Source: an uncultured Prevotellaceae bacterium (GTDB taxonomy: Bacteria > Bacteroidota > Bacteroidia > Bacteroidales > Bacteroidaceae). Taken from it: DNA of 64,000 nt. Where the stretch lies: positions 42,117 to 106,116 of the forward strand of contig ONFE01000011.1 in NCBI GenBank assembly GCA_900316985.1. Direction: 5' to 3'. The notes under the pieces are model-generated. The model was not told the DNA's origin. It did no database searches and saw only the letters and a program-made list of their open reading frames with translations. How positions within the stretch are numbered: the first letter of the stretch is position 1; the number at the start of each line of letters is the position of its first letter. Positions 7,215 to 15,587 of this stretch are shown one piece after another. Position numbers and translations under genes: made by a program.

Positions 7215-7940
7215 ATGCTGGTGAAGACGCAGGCTGTGGTGCTCCGCACGATAAAATACGGTGAGAATAAACTCATTGTGGACTTCCTGACTGAACAGGA
7301 GGGGCGGCTGTCGTGTGTGGTGGGGATTCCCAAGACGCAGAGGGGAAAACTGAAGAAGCAGTTTTTCCAGCCACTGAGTATTCTGGAGGTGGAACTTGAC
7401 ATTCGTCCCCGCCAGCAACTTCACCATATCCGTGATGCTCGAATCGGTGTACCCTATGCTTCAATTCCTTTTGAACCCAGTAAACTGAGTATCTCACTCT
7501 TTCTGGCTGAGTTTATATATTATGGTACACGCGATGAACAACTGAATCCTGCGCTCTATCAGTTCGTGGTGAACAGCCTTCAGTGGCTCGACGGCTGCGA
7601 GGGCCAGTTTGCCAATTTCCATCTGGTCTTTATGATGAGGCTGAGCCGTTTTATCGGATTCTTTCCATACGTGGAAGACTATCATGAAGGAGACTTATTT
7701 GACCTCCGTACCGCTAATTTCACCTCGCTGACACCCGTGCATGCCGATTTCCTACCACCTGCCGATGCTGCCCGCATCAACACATTGTTGCGTATGAAAT
7801 ATGCCTCCATGCATCTTTTTCGCATGAGCCACGACGACAGAAACCGCATTGTGGATGTCATAATACAATTCTACCGCCTCCACGTGCCTGCTTTCCCTGA
7901 ACTCCGTTCACTCGAGGTGATGAAAGAACTGTGGCGATAG
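7215..7940 (+). CDS. recO: DNA repair protein RecO
   Basis: 241 residues from the start MLVKTQAVVLRTIKYGENK. RecO works with RecR (and RecF) to load RecA onto SSB-coated DNA in gap repair. The N-terminal OB-fold (TQAVVLRTIKYGENKLIVDFLTEQEGRLSCVV) and the helical C-terminal part are clear. A longer frame from 7155 exists, but its first 20 residues cover the promoter boxes and do not look like RecO, so the inner ATG is chosen. The classic zinc-binding cysteines of some RecO proteins are not evident. The gene converges on ftsZ, with a shared stem-loop between them. Confidence 0.93.
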   Translation: MLVKTQAVVLRTIKYGENKLIVDFLTEQEGRLSCVVGIPKTQRGKLKKQFFQPLSILEVELDIRPRQQLHHIRDARIGVPYASIPFEPSKLSISLFLAEFIYYGTRDEQLNPALYQFVVNSLQWLDGCEGQFANFHLVFMMRLSRFIGFFPYVEDYHEGDLFDLRTANFTSLTPVHADFLPPADAARINTLLRMKYASMHLFRMSHDDRNRIVDVIIQFYRLHVPAFPELRSLEVMKELWR

Positions 7941-7964
7941 CCTTAACCTCCTATAAACGCGAAA

Positions 7965-7992
7965 TCCCGAACTGCTGTCACAGCGTTCGGGA
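7965..7992. terminator. Stem-loop between convergent recO and ftsZ
   Basis: TCCCGAAC and GTTCGGGA form an 8-bp stem around a 12-nt loop. It could end transcription from both sides, though neither flank has a strong T-run. Confidence 0.6.
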
Positions 7993-8031
7993 CTCCTCTC
8001 ATTTATGATGAATAATTGTTATGATATTAGT

Positions 8032-9360
8032 CTATGAGAATTTGATGATGCCCTGGATGGCCTCATGGGGGCCTTCATCCTTCGACTTGATTTCTCCGGC
8101 AGCCTGATTGCGGATTTCATCTAATACCGCACGTGTACGCTTGTAGGTAGGCGTCTGTTCCACGGCAGAGATGACATCATCGTTGTCGAGGTCTTCCTGA
8201 CGGAAGATGAAGATATGCGGGCGACGCTTGTACTGGCTGGTGCTGCCGTCCTTGCCATAATAGCGGTTACGGCGGTCCTGGCGCTCGGCTGCCTTCTCTT
8301 CCTCGGCAGCGATGCGGTCTGCCTCTTCCTGCGTACGCTTGGTGAAGTGGCCGCTCATACCGTCAACATCTTCAATGCCGAAGCCTGTAGCCAAGATGGT
8401 TACCTTCACTTTCTCGCCCAGTTCGGGATCGGTGGCAAGTCCCCATTTGATTTCGAAGTCGCTGCCGAACTTGGCCATGAAGTCGTTCACGTCGTTCATT
8501 TCCTCCATCATCAGACCCTGCTTTGACTGTTTGTCGCTGCAGAAAGAAATGGAGAGCAGGATCTTCTTGGAGTTGAATACGTCGTTATCGTTGAGCAGCG
8601 GGGAGTTCAATGCATCGTCGATGGCCTTCTTCACACGGCCTTCGCCTTCGCCGTAGCCTGTTGACATAATGGCTACACCGCCGTCCTTTAGTACGGTCTT
8701 TACGTCGTTGAAGTCGAGGTTGATCAGACCGTGAACCGTAATAATCTCGGCAATACTCTTGGCGGCCACACTCAGGGTGTCGTCAGCCTTACCGAAAGCA
8801 TCGAGAACGGTCAGCTCCGGATAGATCTCACGCAGACGCTCGTTGTTGATAACAAGCAGGGCGTCAACATGTTTTGACATCTCCTCCACGCCGTCGAGGG
8901 CCTGGTCTATCTTCTTCGGGCCTTCAAAACGGAAAGGTATGGTGACAATACCCACTGTGAGGATACCCATCTCCTTAGAGATACGGGCAATGACAGGGGC
9001 GGCACCTGTTCCTGTACCACCACCCATACCAGCGGTGATGAAAGCCATCTTCGTGCCGTCGCTGAGCATGTTCTTCACATCCTCAATGCTTTCTTCGGCA
9101 GCCTTGCGTGCTTTCTCGGGTTTGTTACCGGCTCCTAATCCTTCCTTGCCCAACTGCAGATGCACAGGCACGGGTGAATCGTTAAGGGCCTGGTTGTCAG
9201 TGTTGCAGAGTACGAAGGATACATCATGGATGCCTTCGCGGTACATGTGATTGACGGCATTGCCGCCACCGCCACCAACACCAATCACCTTGATGATACT
9301 GTTCTCTTTCTCGGGCTCACCGAAATCCAATATATCGAAATCTGGTTTCATATTCTTCAA
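8032..9360 (-). CDS. ftsZ: Cell division protein FtsZ
   Basis: 442-residue tubulin-like GTPase that forms the Z ring at midcell. The nucleotide-binding glycine loop IGVGGGGGNAVNHM (about 26-39), the tubulin signature GGGTGTGAAP (113-122) and the T7-loop residues NLDFNDV are intact. After the conserved core comes a charged, variable linker (AAEEEKAAERQDRRNRYYGK) and a C-terminal tail ending EAIQGIIKFS. It is the last gene of the dcw cluster, 43 nt after ftsA. A terminator-like stem follows before convergent recO. Confidence 0.98.
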   Translation of the reverse strand: MKNMKPDFDILDFGEPEKENSIIKVIGVGGGGGNAVNHMYREGIHDVSFVLCNTDNQALNDSPVPVHLQLGKEGLGAGNKPEKARKAAEESIEDVKNMLSDGTKMAFITAGMGGGTGTGAAPVIARISKEMGILTVGIVTIPFRFEGPKKIDQALDGVEEMSKHVDALLVINNERLREIYPELTVLDAFGKADDTLSVAAKSIAEIITVHGLINLDFNDVKTVLKDGGVAIMSTGYGEGEGRVKKAIDDALNSPLLNDNDVFNSKKILLSISFCSDKQSKQGLMMEEMNDVNDFMAKFGSDFEIKWGLATDPELGEKVKVTILATGFGIEDVDGMSGHFTKRTQEEADRIAAEEEKAAERQDRRNRYYGKDGSTSQYKRRPHIFIFRQEDLDNDDVISAVEQTPTYKRTRAVLDEIRNQAAGEIKSKDEGPHEAIQGIIKFS

Positions 9361-9403
9361 ATCTTAATTCTTAAAACTTCAATCTAACTCTGAAAATCAA
9401 ATT

Positions 9404-10858
9404 CTACTCGTCCTCAGCTACCATCTTGCGGAAGAAGTTGCCGAGTTTCTTGCCTAACGTTTTTAAGCCGTTCTCCTTGTCTTCGTCCTCTTCTACAGCC
9501 TTGGCAGCAGCCTCTTCTGCAGCAGCCTTGGCTGCAGCTTCCTCTACGGCACGTTGCTTCTCTTCCTCTGCTTTCTGCTTTTCTATTTCGGTAAGAACCA
9601 CACCGCTCTGAATTTCGTTAACCTTGCGAGGCTCACGGTGAATGTCAGCAGTGGTCGTAGTGGTGGCAGGCTTGCTCTCGGCGAAAAGATCGGCATTGGG
9701 ATCGATTTCAGACCCTGCACAGTTCATATCGCCTTTTGCCAAAATTCCCAGAACGGTATTCATACGACCATCTTTGGCAGTAATGAGCGGGTCTTTGGCT
9801 GTGATGGCCTGGGTAACGAATTTTGCAATGCGGATTTTCTCTACATGTGTATGGTTGCGGAAGGCCGTCTCGATGTTTGTCATGTTCGAGCCGCCACCCG
9901 TCAGAATGATACCACCCAGCAACCGGTCGGCATACTCGCTTGGAACCTGATACCAGACGTTCTCCACGATTTCCTGCATACGTCCTTCCACGATTTCCAC
10001 GAATTTGCGGCTTTCGATGGAACGGTCGCTGTCGATGCTGAGATTGAGTGAGGAATCAATGTCGCTGTTGTCGGTGTAGGCCGAGGCATATTTCAGTTTC
10101 ATCTCTTCGGCGTGACTTTCCTCCATCTGCAACGAAGCGATGTCTTTGGTGATATTGTTACCACCAAGAGGAATGACAGCCAAATGGCGCAGCACATTCT
10201 TGAAATAGACAGAAACAGTAGTGGTATCGGCACCGAGGTCAACAAGCACGCAGCCGGAGCGCTTCTCGGCATCGGTAAGTACCGAGTCGGCGAGTGCCAG
10301 CGGAGCGAGATACATCTCAGCAATGGCGACATTGGCCAGGTCAAAGCACTTGTTGAGATTGCGGTAGAACATCTTGCGCCAGAGAATATTCAGGAAGTTT
10401 CCTTCCAGACGGCTGCACTGGATGCCCACGGGATCCATCTGATACTGGTTGTCCACCTTGTATTCCTGTGTGGCGGCATCAAGAATCTCCTGGTCTTGGT
10501 AACTCATATTGCGGTTACCGTCCATCAGTTCGTTGACCATTTCCTGTGTAACGATGGTGTCTTCGGGAAGATTCTTCACAATATTGTTTTTCACACTGCG
10601 AATGCTCTGTCCTCCCACACCGACATAGACGTGTACAATTTCAGTCTTCAGTGTAGTGGTTAACTTCTTCACGATGTTTGAGATGCACTGGGCTGTCTTG
10701 TCAATATTATAGACCACGCCCTTGCGGATGAAACTCCCTGACTCCTCTGTGACTACTGCGAGAACAGAGATACTGCCGTCAAGATTCTTCTTTCCTGCAA
10801 TACCGGTCATTTTTGATGATCCCAGTTCAATAGCGACGATAAAATCCTTTGCTGCCAT
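9404..10858 (-). CDS. ftsA: Cell division protein FtsA
   Basis: 484-residue actin-like ATPase that tethers FtsZ to the membrane. The N-terminus FIVAIELGSSKMTGIAG carries the phosphate-1 motif. VLVDLGADTTTVSVY and GGIILTGGGSNMTNI are the phosphate-2 and adenosine motifs. A long Glu/Ala/Lys-rich linker (about residues 430-465, EKQKAEEEKQRAVEEAAAK) separates the fold from a C-terminal amphipathic helix LGKKLGNFFRKMVAEDE, the usual membrane-targeting sequence. The linker is longer than in enterobacterial FtsA. It sits between ftsQ and ftsZ as in other dcw clusters. Confidence 0.97.
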   Translation of the reverse strand: MAAKDFIVAIELGSSKMTGIAGKKNLDGSISVLAVVTEESGSFIRKGVVYNIDKTAQCISNIVKKLTTTLKTEIVHVYVGVGGQSIRSVKNNIVKNLPEDTIVTQEMVNELMDGNRNMSYQDQEILDAATQEYKVDNQYQMDPVGIQCSRLEGNFLNILWRKMFYRNLNKCFDLANVAIAEMYLAPLALADSVLTDAEKRSGCVLVDLGADTTTVSVYFKNVLRHLAVIPLGGNNITKDIASLQMEESHAEEMKLKYASAYTDNSDIDSSLNLSIDSDRSIESRKFVEIVEGRMQEIVENVWYQVPSEYADRLLGGIILTGGGSNMTNIETAFRNHTHVEKIRIAKFVTQAITAKDPLITAKDGRMNTVLGILAKGDMNCAGSEIDPNADLFAESKPATTTTTADIHREPRKVNEIQSGVVLTEIEKQKAEEEKQRAVEEAAAKAAAEEAAAKAVEEDEDKENGLKTLGKKLGNFFRKMVAEDE

Positions 10859-10879
10859 ACTGTTTCGTTTTTTACTGTT

Positions 10880-11680
10880 CTATATCTGATTCTTTTTTCT
10901 TTTCTTGCAAATAATCTGGTTGTCAAATTCCAGATTGATGTAGGCATATTTGTTCCAGCCTGCCTGACTGAGGCCATAACGGTAGAATTTCTCCAGACGG
11001 GCCAGCTTGCCGTTGATGAAGTCGCTTACCAGTTTCTGCCGCTCTTCGAGTATTTTGGTCTGCGGGAGATGACCTACATAGATGACATGGTCGCCCACGC
11101 GGGGTACGATCTCGATACCCAAATCGGGCAATACATTAATCTGCTCAATCTGGTTCTTCCACAGTTCACTTTCCATTAGGGCGATGGTGAGGTGTGAGAT
11201 GTAGTTCTTGGCAAACCATTTCGTCACATAGCCCGTGCAGATAATAAGGTCACTCGTGTATTTGGAGTTAGGCATGATGCCACCCTGGTCATCTACATAA
11301 TAATCCTCGCCCTTGATGTTCTTGATGCGGACAATGGGCAGGCGCTGGGTAACGTTGATGACAACGTGGCCGTCTTTGGTCTTATAGCACTGTGACGTGT
11401 TTACAAACGAACTGCTTTTCAGCGCATCCTCAATGCTTCGCGGATTGACATTGGCCATGGGCTGTTTGTAGGGGTAGAGCTTCTTTTGCTCCAAAATGCG
11501 CTTAATCTCCTTGGCACTGAGGAATCCGTTGGTGGTCTCATCGTCAATCTGGATGCTCACATTGGTGCACGCCTTCATCGTCTCGTCCGGATTGTTGAAC
11601 GAAGTCATTGCAAATCCCAGATATACGGCAAGTACGATATCCAGTAGCACGATGATGGTTTTCTTGACGCTGACCTTCAT
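10880..11680 (-). CDS. ftsQ: Cell division protein FtsQ
   Basis: 266-residue bitopic protein that links the cytoplasmic and periplasmic parts of the divisome. A short basic N-terminus (MKVSVKKT) leads into one membrane helix (IIVLLDIVLAVYLGFAM). A POTRA-like region follows (residues about 40-110, SIQIDDETTNGFLSAKEIKRIL), and then the FtsQ beta domain. The C-terminus is basic (KKRKKN). Sequence similarity between distant FtsQ proteins is low, so the assignment rests on topology together with its place between murC and ftsA. The gap to murC is 6 nt. Confidence 0.9.
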   Translation of the reverse strand: MKVSVKKTIIVLLDIVLAVYLGFAMTSFNNPDETMKACTNVSIQIDDETTNGFLSAKEIKRILEQKKLYPYKQPMANVNPRSIEDALKSSSFVNTSQCYKTKDGHVVINVTQRLPIVRIKNIKGEDYYVDDQGGIMPNSKYTSDLIICTGYVTKWFAKNYISHLTIALMESELWKNQIEQINVLPDLGIEIVPRVGDHVIYVGHLPQTKILEERQKLVSDFINGKLARLEKFYRYGLSQAGWNKYAYINLEFDNQIICKKRKKNQI

Positions 11681-11686
11681 TTCGTC

Positions 11687-13069
11687 TTATTTGTATTTCT
11701 CTTTAAGGATGTCGGTGATCTCTGGCACCTGGTTGTCCAGGTCGCCGGCACCTAAAACGATGAGTACCTCGAAGTCGTGGTTTTTCACGAACTCCAACAC
11801 GTTTTTCTTCTCGATAATCTGTTTTTCTACGCCCGGCTTCAGGTTGTCGTAGATGAGTCTTGAGGTTACTCCCTCAATCGGCTCTTCGCGGGCTGGATAG
11901 ATTTCCGTGAGAATCACTTCGTCTAACTGACTCAATGCATCGGCGAAATCCTGATAGAAGTCGCGGGTGCGGGTATAGAGATGCGGCTGGAAAATAGCCG
12001 TGATCTTCTTGTCTTGATAGAGTTCACGGATGCTCTTCGCACTCTGGTATATTTCCTTCGGATGATGGGCGTAGTCGCTGAGGAAGGTGATACGGTCGTT
12101 CTTCAGTTTGAAATCGAAACGACGGTCCACGCCGCCGTAGGTCTTCATACCGTAACGCAGTTCCTCGGCATTGCATCCATTCAACTGTGCCATAGCCATA
12201 GCTGCCACACCGTTCTCGATATTGATGGGCACGGGTTGGCCGAGTTCCACGTTCAGGACATTCTCAATCGGTGAGATGAAGTCGAAAGTGATTTCTCCAT
12301 TCTTTATGACGATGTTCTCGGCGTGGAAATCCCCTTCGTGGAGACTGTATTCATAAACCTTTACTCCATCTTGTACGTCAGCCTTCATCTCCAGATCTTT
12401 GTGGATGATGAGCGCGCCGCCAGGCTGGATAAGTGTGCTGTAATGGCGGAAACTCTCCAGATAGGCTTCCTTGGTACCATAGATGTCGAGATGGTCGGGG
12501 TCTGTGCTGGTGATGACGCTCATCCACGGGCGGAGCCAGTGGAAGGAACGGTCGAATTCGTCGGCTTCGATAACCACAAAGTCACTCTTCTCTGAAAGGA
12601 TATAGTTGGTTCCGTAGTTCTTGGAGATTCCTCCGAGGAAAGCGTTGCAGTCGATGCTGCTTTGGTGCATGATATGCGCACACATCGTGGAAGTGGTTGT
12701 CTTTCCGTGGGTTCCTGCCACGCAAAGTCCCTTATGTGTACGGGTAAGCATACCCAGGACCTGAGCTCGTTTTTCCACATCGAATCCGTTTTCCTGGAAG
12801 TATACCAGTTCCGCGTGATCCTTGGGGACTGCCGGAGTGTAGATGACAAGTGTGTTGCTGCTATTTTGGCATGCTTTTGGAATGAGGTTCACGTCTTCTT
12901 CATAATGAATCAGTGCTCCCTCTTTTTCCAATTGCAGGGTAAGTGCAGACGGTGTCTTGTCGTAACCGCCTACAATCATGCCTTTTTTGAGGAAGTAGCG
13001 GGCAATGGCACTCATGCCGATGCCGCCAGCTCCTACGAAATACACAGCCTTTATATCTTTCAGTTCCAT
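11687..13069 (-). CDS. murC: UDP-N-acetylmuramate--L-alanine ligase
   Basis: 460-residue cytoplasmic ATP-dependent ligase that adds L-Ala to UDP-MurNAc, the first step of stem-peptide synthesis. The N-terminal Rossmann loop VGAGGIGMSAIARYF binds UDP. The ATPase motif GTHGKTTTSTM (about 120) and the Mur-family blocks VIEADEFDRSF, DPDHLDIYGT and DYAHHPKEI are all present. Length and start (MELKDIKAVYFVGAGG) match other Bacteroidota MurC. It is separated from the downstream end of murG by only 5 nt and from ftsQ by 6 nt, so it should be co-transcribed with both. Confidence 0.98.
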   Translation of the reverse strand: MELKDIKAVYFVGAGGIGMSAIARYFLKKGMIVGGYDKTPSALTLQLEKEGALIHYEEDVNLIPKACQNSSNTLVIYTPAVPKDHAELVYFQENGFDVEKRAQVLGMLTRTHKGLCVAGTHGKTTTSTMCAHIMHQSSIDCNAFLGGISKNYGTNYILSEKSDFVVIEADEFDRSFHWLRPWMSVITSTDPDHLDIYGTKEAYLESFRHYSTLIQPGGALIIHKDLEMKADVQDGVKVYEYSLHEGDFHAENIVIKNGEITFDFISPIENVLNVELGQPVPINIENGVAAMAMAQLNGCNAEELRYGMKTYGGVDRRFDFKLKNDRITFLSDYAHHPKEIYQSAKSIRELYQDKKITAIFQPHLYTRTRDFYQDFADALSQLDEVILTEIYPAREEPIEGVTSRLIYDNLKPGVEKQIIEKKNVLEFVKNHDFEVLIVLGAGDLDNQVPEITDILKEKYK

Positions 13070-13074
13070 TTTGC

Positions 13075-13410
13075 TTAAGCGTTTGATTTTCCGGAATAAC
13101 CGGTGAGTTTGATAACCTCGTCAGCTATGATGTCGGCCGAGTTGGGCAATGCCAGTTTCAATATGTTTTCACTCAGAGAGCGGAGGGCCTGCTCATCCTG
13201 CACGGTTTCCAGGGCTAGGGAGATAACCTTTTCAGGAGCCTCGGCATCTTTTACATAGAGGGCAGCCTGTTTGTTGACCAGCGCCATGGCGTTCTTGGTC
13301 TGGTGGTCTTCAGCCACATTGGGTGAGGGAACGAGGATAACCGGTGTGCCTAAAAGGCAGAACTCAGAGATACTCAGAGATACTCGATGCACCGGCACGG
13401 CTGATAACAA
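13075..13410 (-). CDS. murG: MurG, C-terminal fragment after a frameshift
   Basis: Carries the C-terminal UDP-GlcNAc-binding part of MurG: SISEFCLLGTPVILVPSPNV, then AEDHQTKNAMALVNK and a terminal helix. Real MurG homology starts only at about position 13381; the first residues of this frame (MLSAVPVHRV) are out-of-frame translation of the N-terminal fragment. Removing one copy of the 10-bp tandem duplication at 13362-13381 joins it to the upstream fragment and restores ASSISEFCLLG. On its own it should not be translated efficiently or be active. Confidence 0.8.
   Translation of the reverse strand: MLSAVPVHRVSLSISEFCLLGTPVILVPSPNVAEDHQTKNAMALVNKQAALYVKDAEAPEKVISLALETVQDEQALRSLSENILKLALPNSADIIADEVIKLTGYSGKSNA
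13362..13381 (-). repeat. 10-bp tandem duplication that shifts the murG frame
   Basis: ATCTCTGAGT is present twice in a row on the minus strand. With both copies the frame reads ASSISEYL and stops; with one copy it reads ASSISEFCLL and continues to the end of MurG. Confidence 0.95.
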
Positions 13411-14209
13411 GGTCGGCAGCCTTGTAGGCAGCTCCCATGTCGCTGATGAAGTCCATAACCTTCACATTCGGCAGAACGCGGCCTTCCAGTTCCTTGATGA
13501 TGTTGTCGTAGTAATACTTACCTGTTTGCCAGATTACCTGTACATCACTCTTCTCGATATCATCCAAGTGTTGCATCACACTTTTGTTTACCGTCCCGGC
13601 ACCAAGCGAACCACCTACAATCAGAATGGTCTTCTTCTGTGGATCGAGTCCGAAACTTTGAATGGCTTCTGCCTTGGTCATCTTGTTCTCCAGCAAAGCC
13701 TGACGTACTGGATTGCCTGTCATGATGATTTTCTCGGCAGGGAAGAAACGATCCATCCCTTCGTAGGCCACGCATATTTTGTCGGCCTTTTTTGCCAACA
13801 ATTTGTTGGTCACGCCAGCATAGGAATTCTGTTCCTGAATCAGACAGGGAATGCCCATTGCTGCGGCTTTGTTGAGTGTCGGGCCACTGGCATAGCCACC
13901 CACACCCACCGCGGCCATAGGACGGAAGTCCTTGATAATCTGTCTGGCCATACGCTGGCTTTTCCATATCTTGAAAAGAACTTTCACGTTCTTCAGCAGA
14001 TTCTTGCGGTCGAAACCCTGAATGGGGAGACCTTTTATTTCATAACCAGCCGCGGGGACGCGTTGCATCTCCATTCTGCCGAGAGCCCCTACAAAGAGAA
14101 TCTTTGCATCAGGATGCTTTGCCTTGATGGCATTGGCAATGGAAACAGCCGGGAAGATGTGGCCTCCCGTGCCGCCGCCGCTGATGATAATCCTTAATTC
14201 CTCGTTCAT
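13364..14209 (-). CDS. murG: MurG, N-terminal fragment (undecaprenyl-PP-MurNAc-pentapeptide GlcNAc transferase)
   Basis: MurG makes lipid II by adding GlcNAc to lipid I on the inner membrane face. This fragment holds the glycine-rich acceptor loop ISGGGTGGHIFPA, the second G loop GVGGYASGP, IQEQNSYAG, GNPVRQ, and the donor-site motif VGGSLGAGTVN. It runs to SRAGASSISEYL, where a 10-bp tandem duplication causes a frameshift and stop; the remainder is encoded at 13075-13381. All neighbours are intact and the gene is normally essential, so a sequencing or assembly error, or a minority variant, is likelier than true loss. The start MNEELRIII is chosen; another ATG lies three codons earlier. Confidence 0.9.
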   Translation of the reverse strand: MNEELRIIISGGGTGGHIFPAVSIANAIKAKHPDAKILFVGALGRMEMQRVPAAGYEIKGLPIQGFDRKNLLKNVKVLFKIWKSQRMARQIIKDFRPMAAVGVGGYASGPTLNKAAAMGIPCLIQEQNSYAGVTNKLLAKKADKICVAYEGMDRFFPAEKIIMTGNPVRQALLENKMTKAEAIQSFGLDPQKKTILIVGGSLGAGTVNKSVMQHLDDIEKSDVQVIWQTGKYYYDNIIKELEGRVLPNVKVMDFISDMGAAYKAADLVISRAGASSISEYL

Positions 14210-14286
14210 ATTTCGCATGGTTTATATTTAATGGGCAAAAGTACTATATTTTTTTCTCTTTAGAGAAAGAATAGTGTTATTTTATG

Positions 14287-15567
14287 TTATGCCGAAGCCA
14301 AAGCTTGTCTTACTTCATTTTTCTTGTTTGCATCCACCTTTTTCTTGGCTGTGTAACTGACACTTAGGATGATACCGACATACACGCAGTTCATAATGGT
14401 GGAAGTTCCACCACGGGAAATGAGGGGTAGGGGCTGTCCGGTGACAGGTGCCAGTCCCACGGCCACCATCATATTGAAGAAAGCCTGTGTGACGAGCAGC
14501 AGGGCTATGCCCATGATGAGTAGGGCGGGGAAGGCGTTGGCACAGCGGTTGGCAATGGTTGCTGTACGGAAAAGTAGGATGACATAGAGCAGACAAACGA
14601 AGAAGGCTCCCCAGATACCCATCTCTTCGATGATGATGGCATAGATGAAGTCGGAGAAAGCCTGCGAGAGGAAGTCGCGTTCCACGGAATTACCGGGGCC
14701 CTTTCCTACAATGTTTGAAGAGGCGATGGCGATATTGGCATGTGCCACTTGTCCGTCTTTGTCGAGGTCATAGTCAGCCGGCGCTATTTCTTCGTTGCTG
14801 AGAAACTTGTCAATACGTGCCTTCCAGGTGTCGGCACGGTGGAAAATCTTGGACAGGCTGCCTTTCTTTTCCGGTGTCTCCACTTGCTCTGTCATGACCA
14901 TCTTGCTGTCTGCTTCCTTGGCTTTTGCTTCGTTGTTTCCCATCAGCATGATGGCACCGAGGCCTAAGGCAGCCATCAATACGACGACGCCAATGGTACG
15001 GTTCAGTTGGCTTTTGGGAACACGTCCAACAAACATCATGATGAAAAGGGTAATACACAGGAGCATGGCCGTTGAGAGATTCTCCATGGCGATAAGCAGG
15101 ACAAACGGCAGACTCAGCCAGCAGATGTATTTGAAAGCACGTCGGTCGGCTCCCGTTTCTGTCTGCATGGCACTCAAGATCTGAGCTTCGGCCAAAATCA
15201 GTGCACCCTTAGCCAATTCGGAAGGCTGGAATTGGATACCGAAAAGACCGATCCATCGCTGTGCTCCGTTCGTACTTTGTCCGACGGCCAGTACGGCTAT
15301 CAGCATAATCAGTGAGAGCAACAGGGCGAAAGGTGTGACAATCTTAAAGTATTTACACTTGATGTTCATCGTGGCCACCATAAATACCACTCCGATTATC
15401 AGCAATCCGGTATGGCGCAAGACGGGGCCGAAATAACTGCCGCTCTTAAACGTCAGCGTACTCGAAGCGCTGAATACCTCGATGATACTGATGATACAGA
15501 GGAAGAAGAACACCATCCAAATGATGCCGTCACCTTTGATCTTGAGTTTTAACAGTCTGTCTATCAC
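14287..15567 (-). CDS. ftsW: Septal peptidoglycan glycosyltransferase FtsW (SEDS family)
   Basis: 426-residue multi-spanning inner-membrane protein of the SEDS family. With its transpeptidase partner FtsI it polymerises lipid II at the septum. The signature GAQRWIGLFGIQFQPSELAK and the C-terminal PLISRGGTSTIMNCV are intact, and about ten hydrophobic segments are seen. A hydrophilic extracytoplasmic loop (about residues 215-285, KAKEADSKMVMTEQ to DKDGQVAHAN) is typical of the family's large loop. It lies between murD and murG, which points to FtsW rather than RodA. It is followed by a 77-nt gap before murG. Confidence 0.95.
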   Translation of the reverse strand: MIDRLLKLKIKGDGIIWMVFFFLCIISIIEVFSASSTLTFKSGSYFGPVLRHTGLLIIGVVFMVATMNIKCKYFKIVTPFALLLSLIMLIAVLAVGQSTNGAQRWIGLFGIQFQPSELAKGALILAEAQILSAMQTETGADRRAFKYICWLSLPFVLLIAMENLSTAMLLCITLFIMMFVGRVPKSQLNRTIGVVVLMAALGLGAIMLMGNNEAKAKEADSKMVMTEQVETPEKKGSLSKIFHRADTWKARIDKFLSNEEIAPADYDLDKDGQVAHANIAIASSNIVGKGPGNSVERDFLSQAFSDFIYAIIIEEMGIWGAFFVCLLYVILLFRTATIANRCANAFPALLIMGIALLLVTQAFFNMMVAVGLAPVTGQPLPLISRGGTSTIMNCVYVGIILSVSYTAKKKVDANKKNEVRQALASA

Positions 15568-15587
15568 GTAATTATAGTTTCAAGTTC

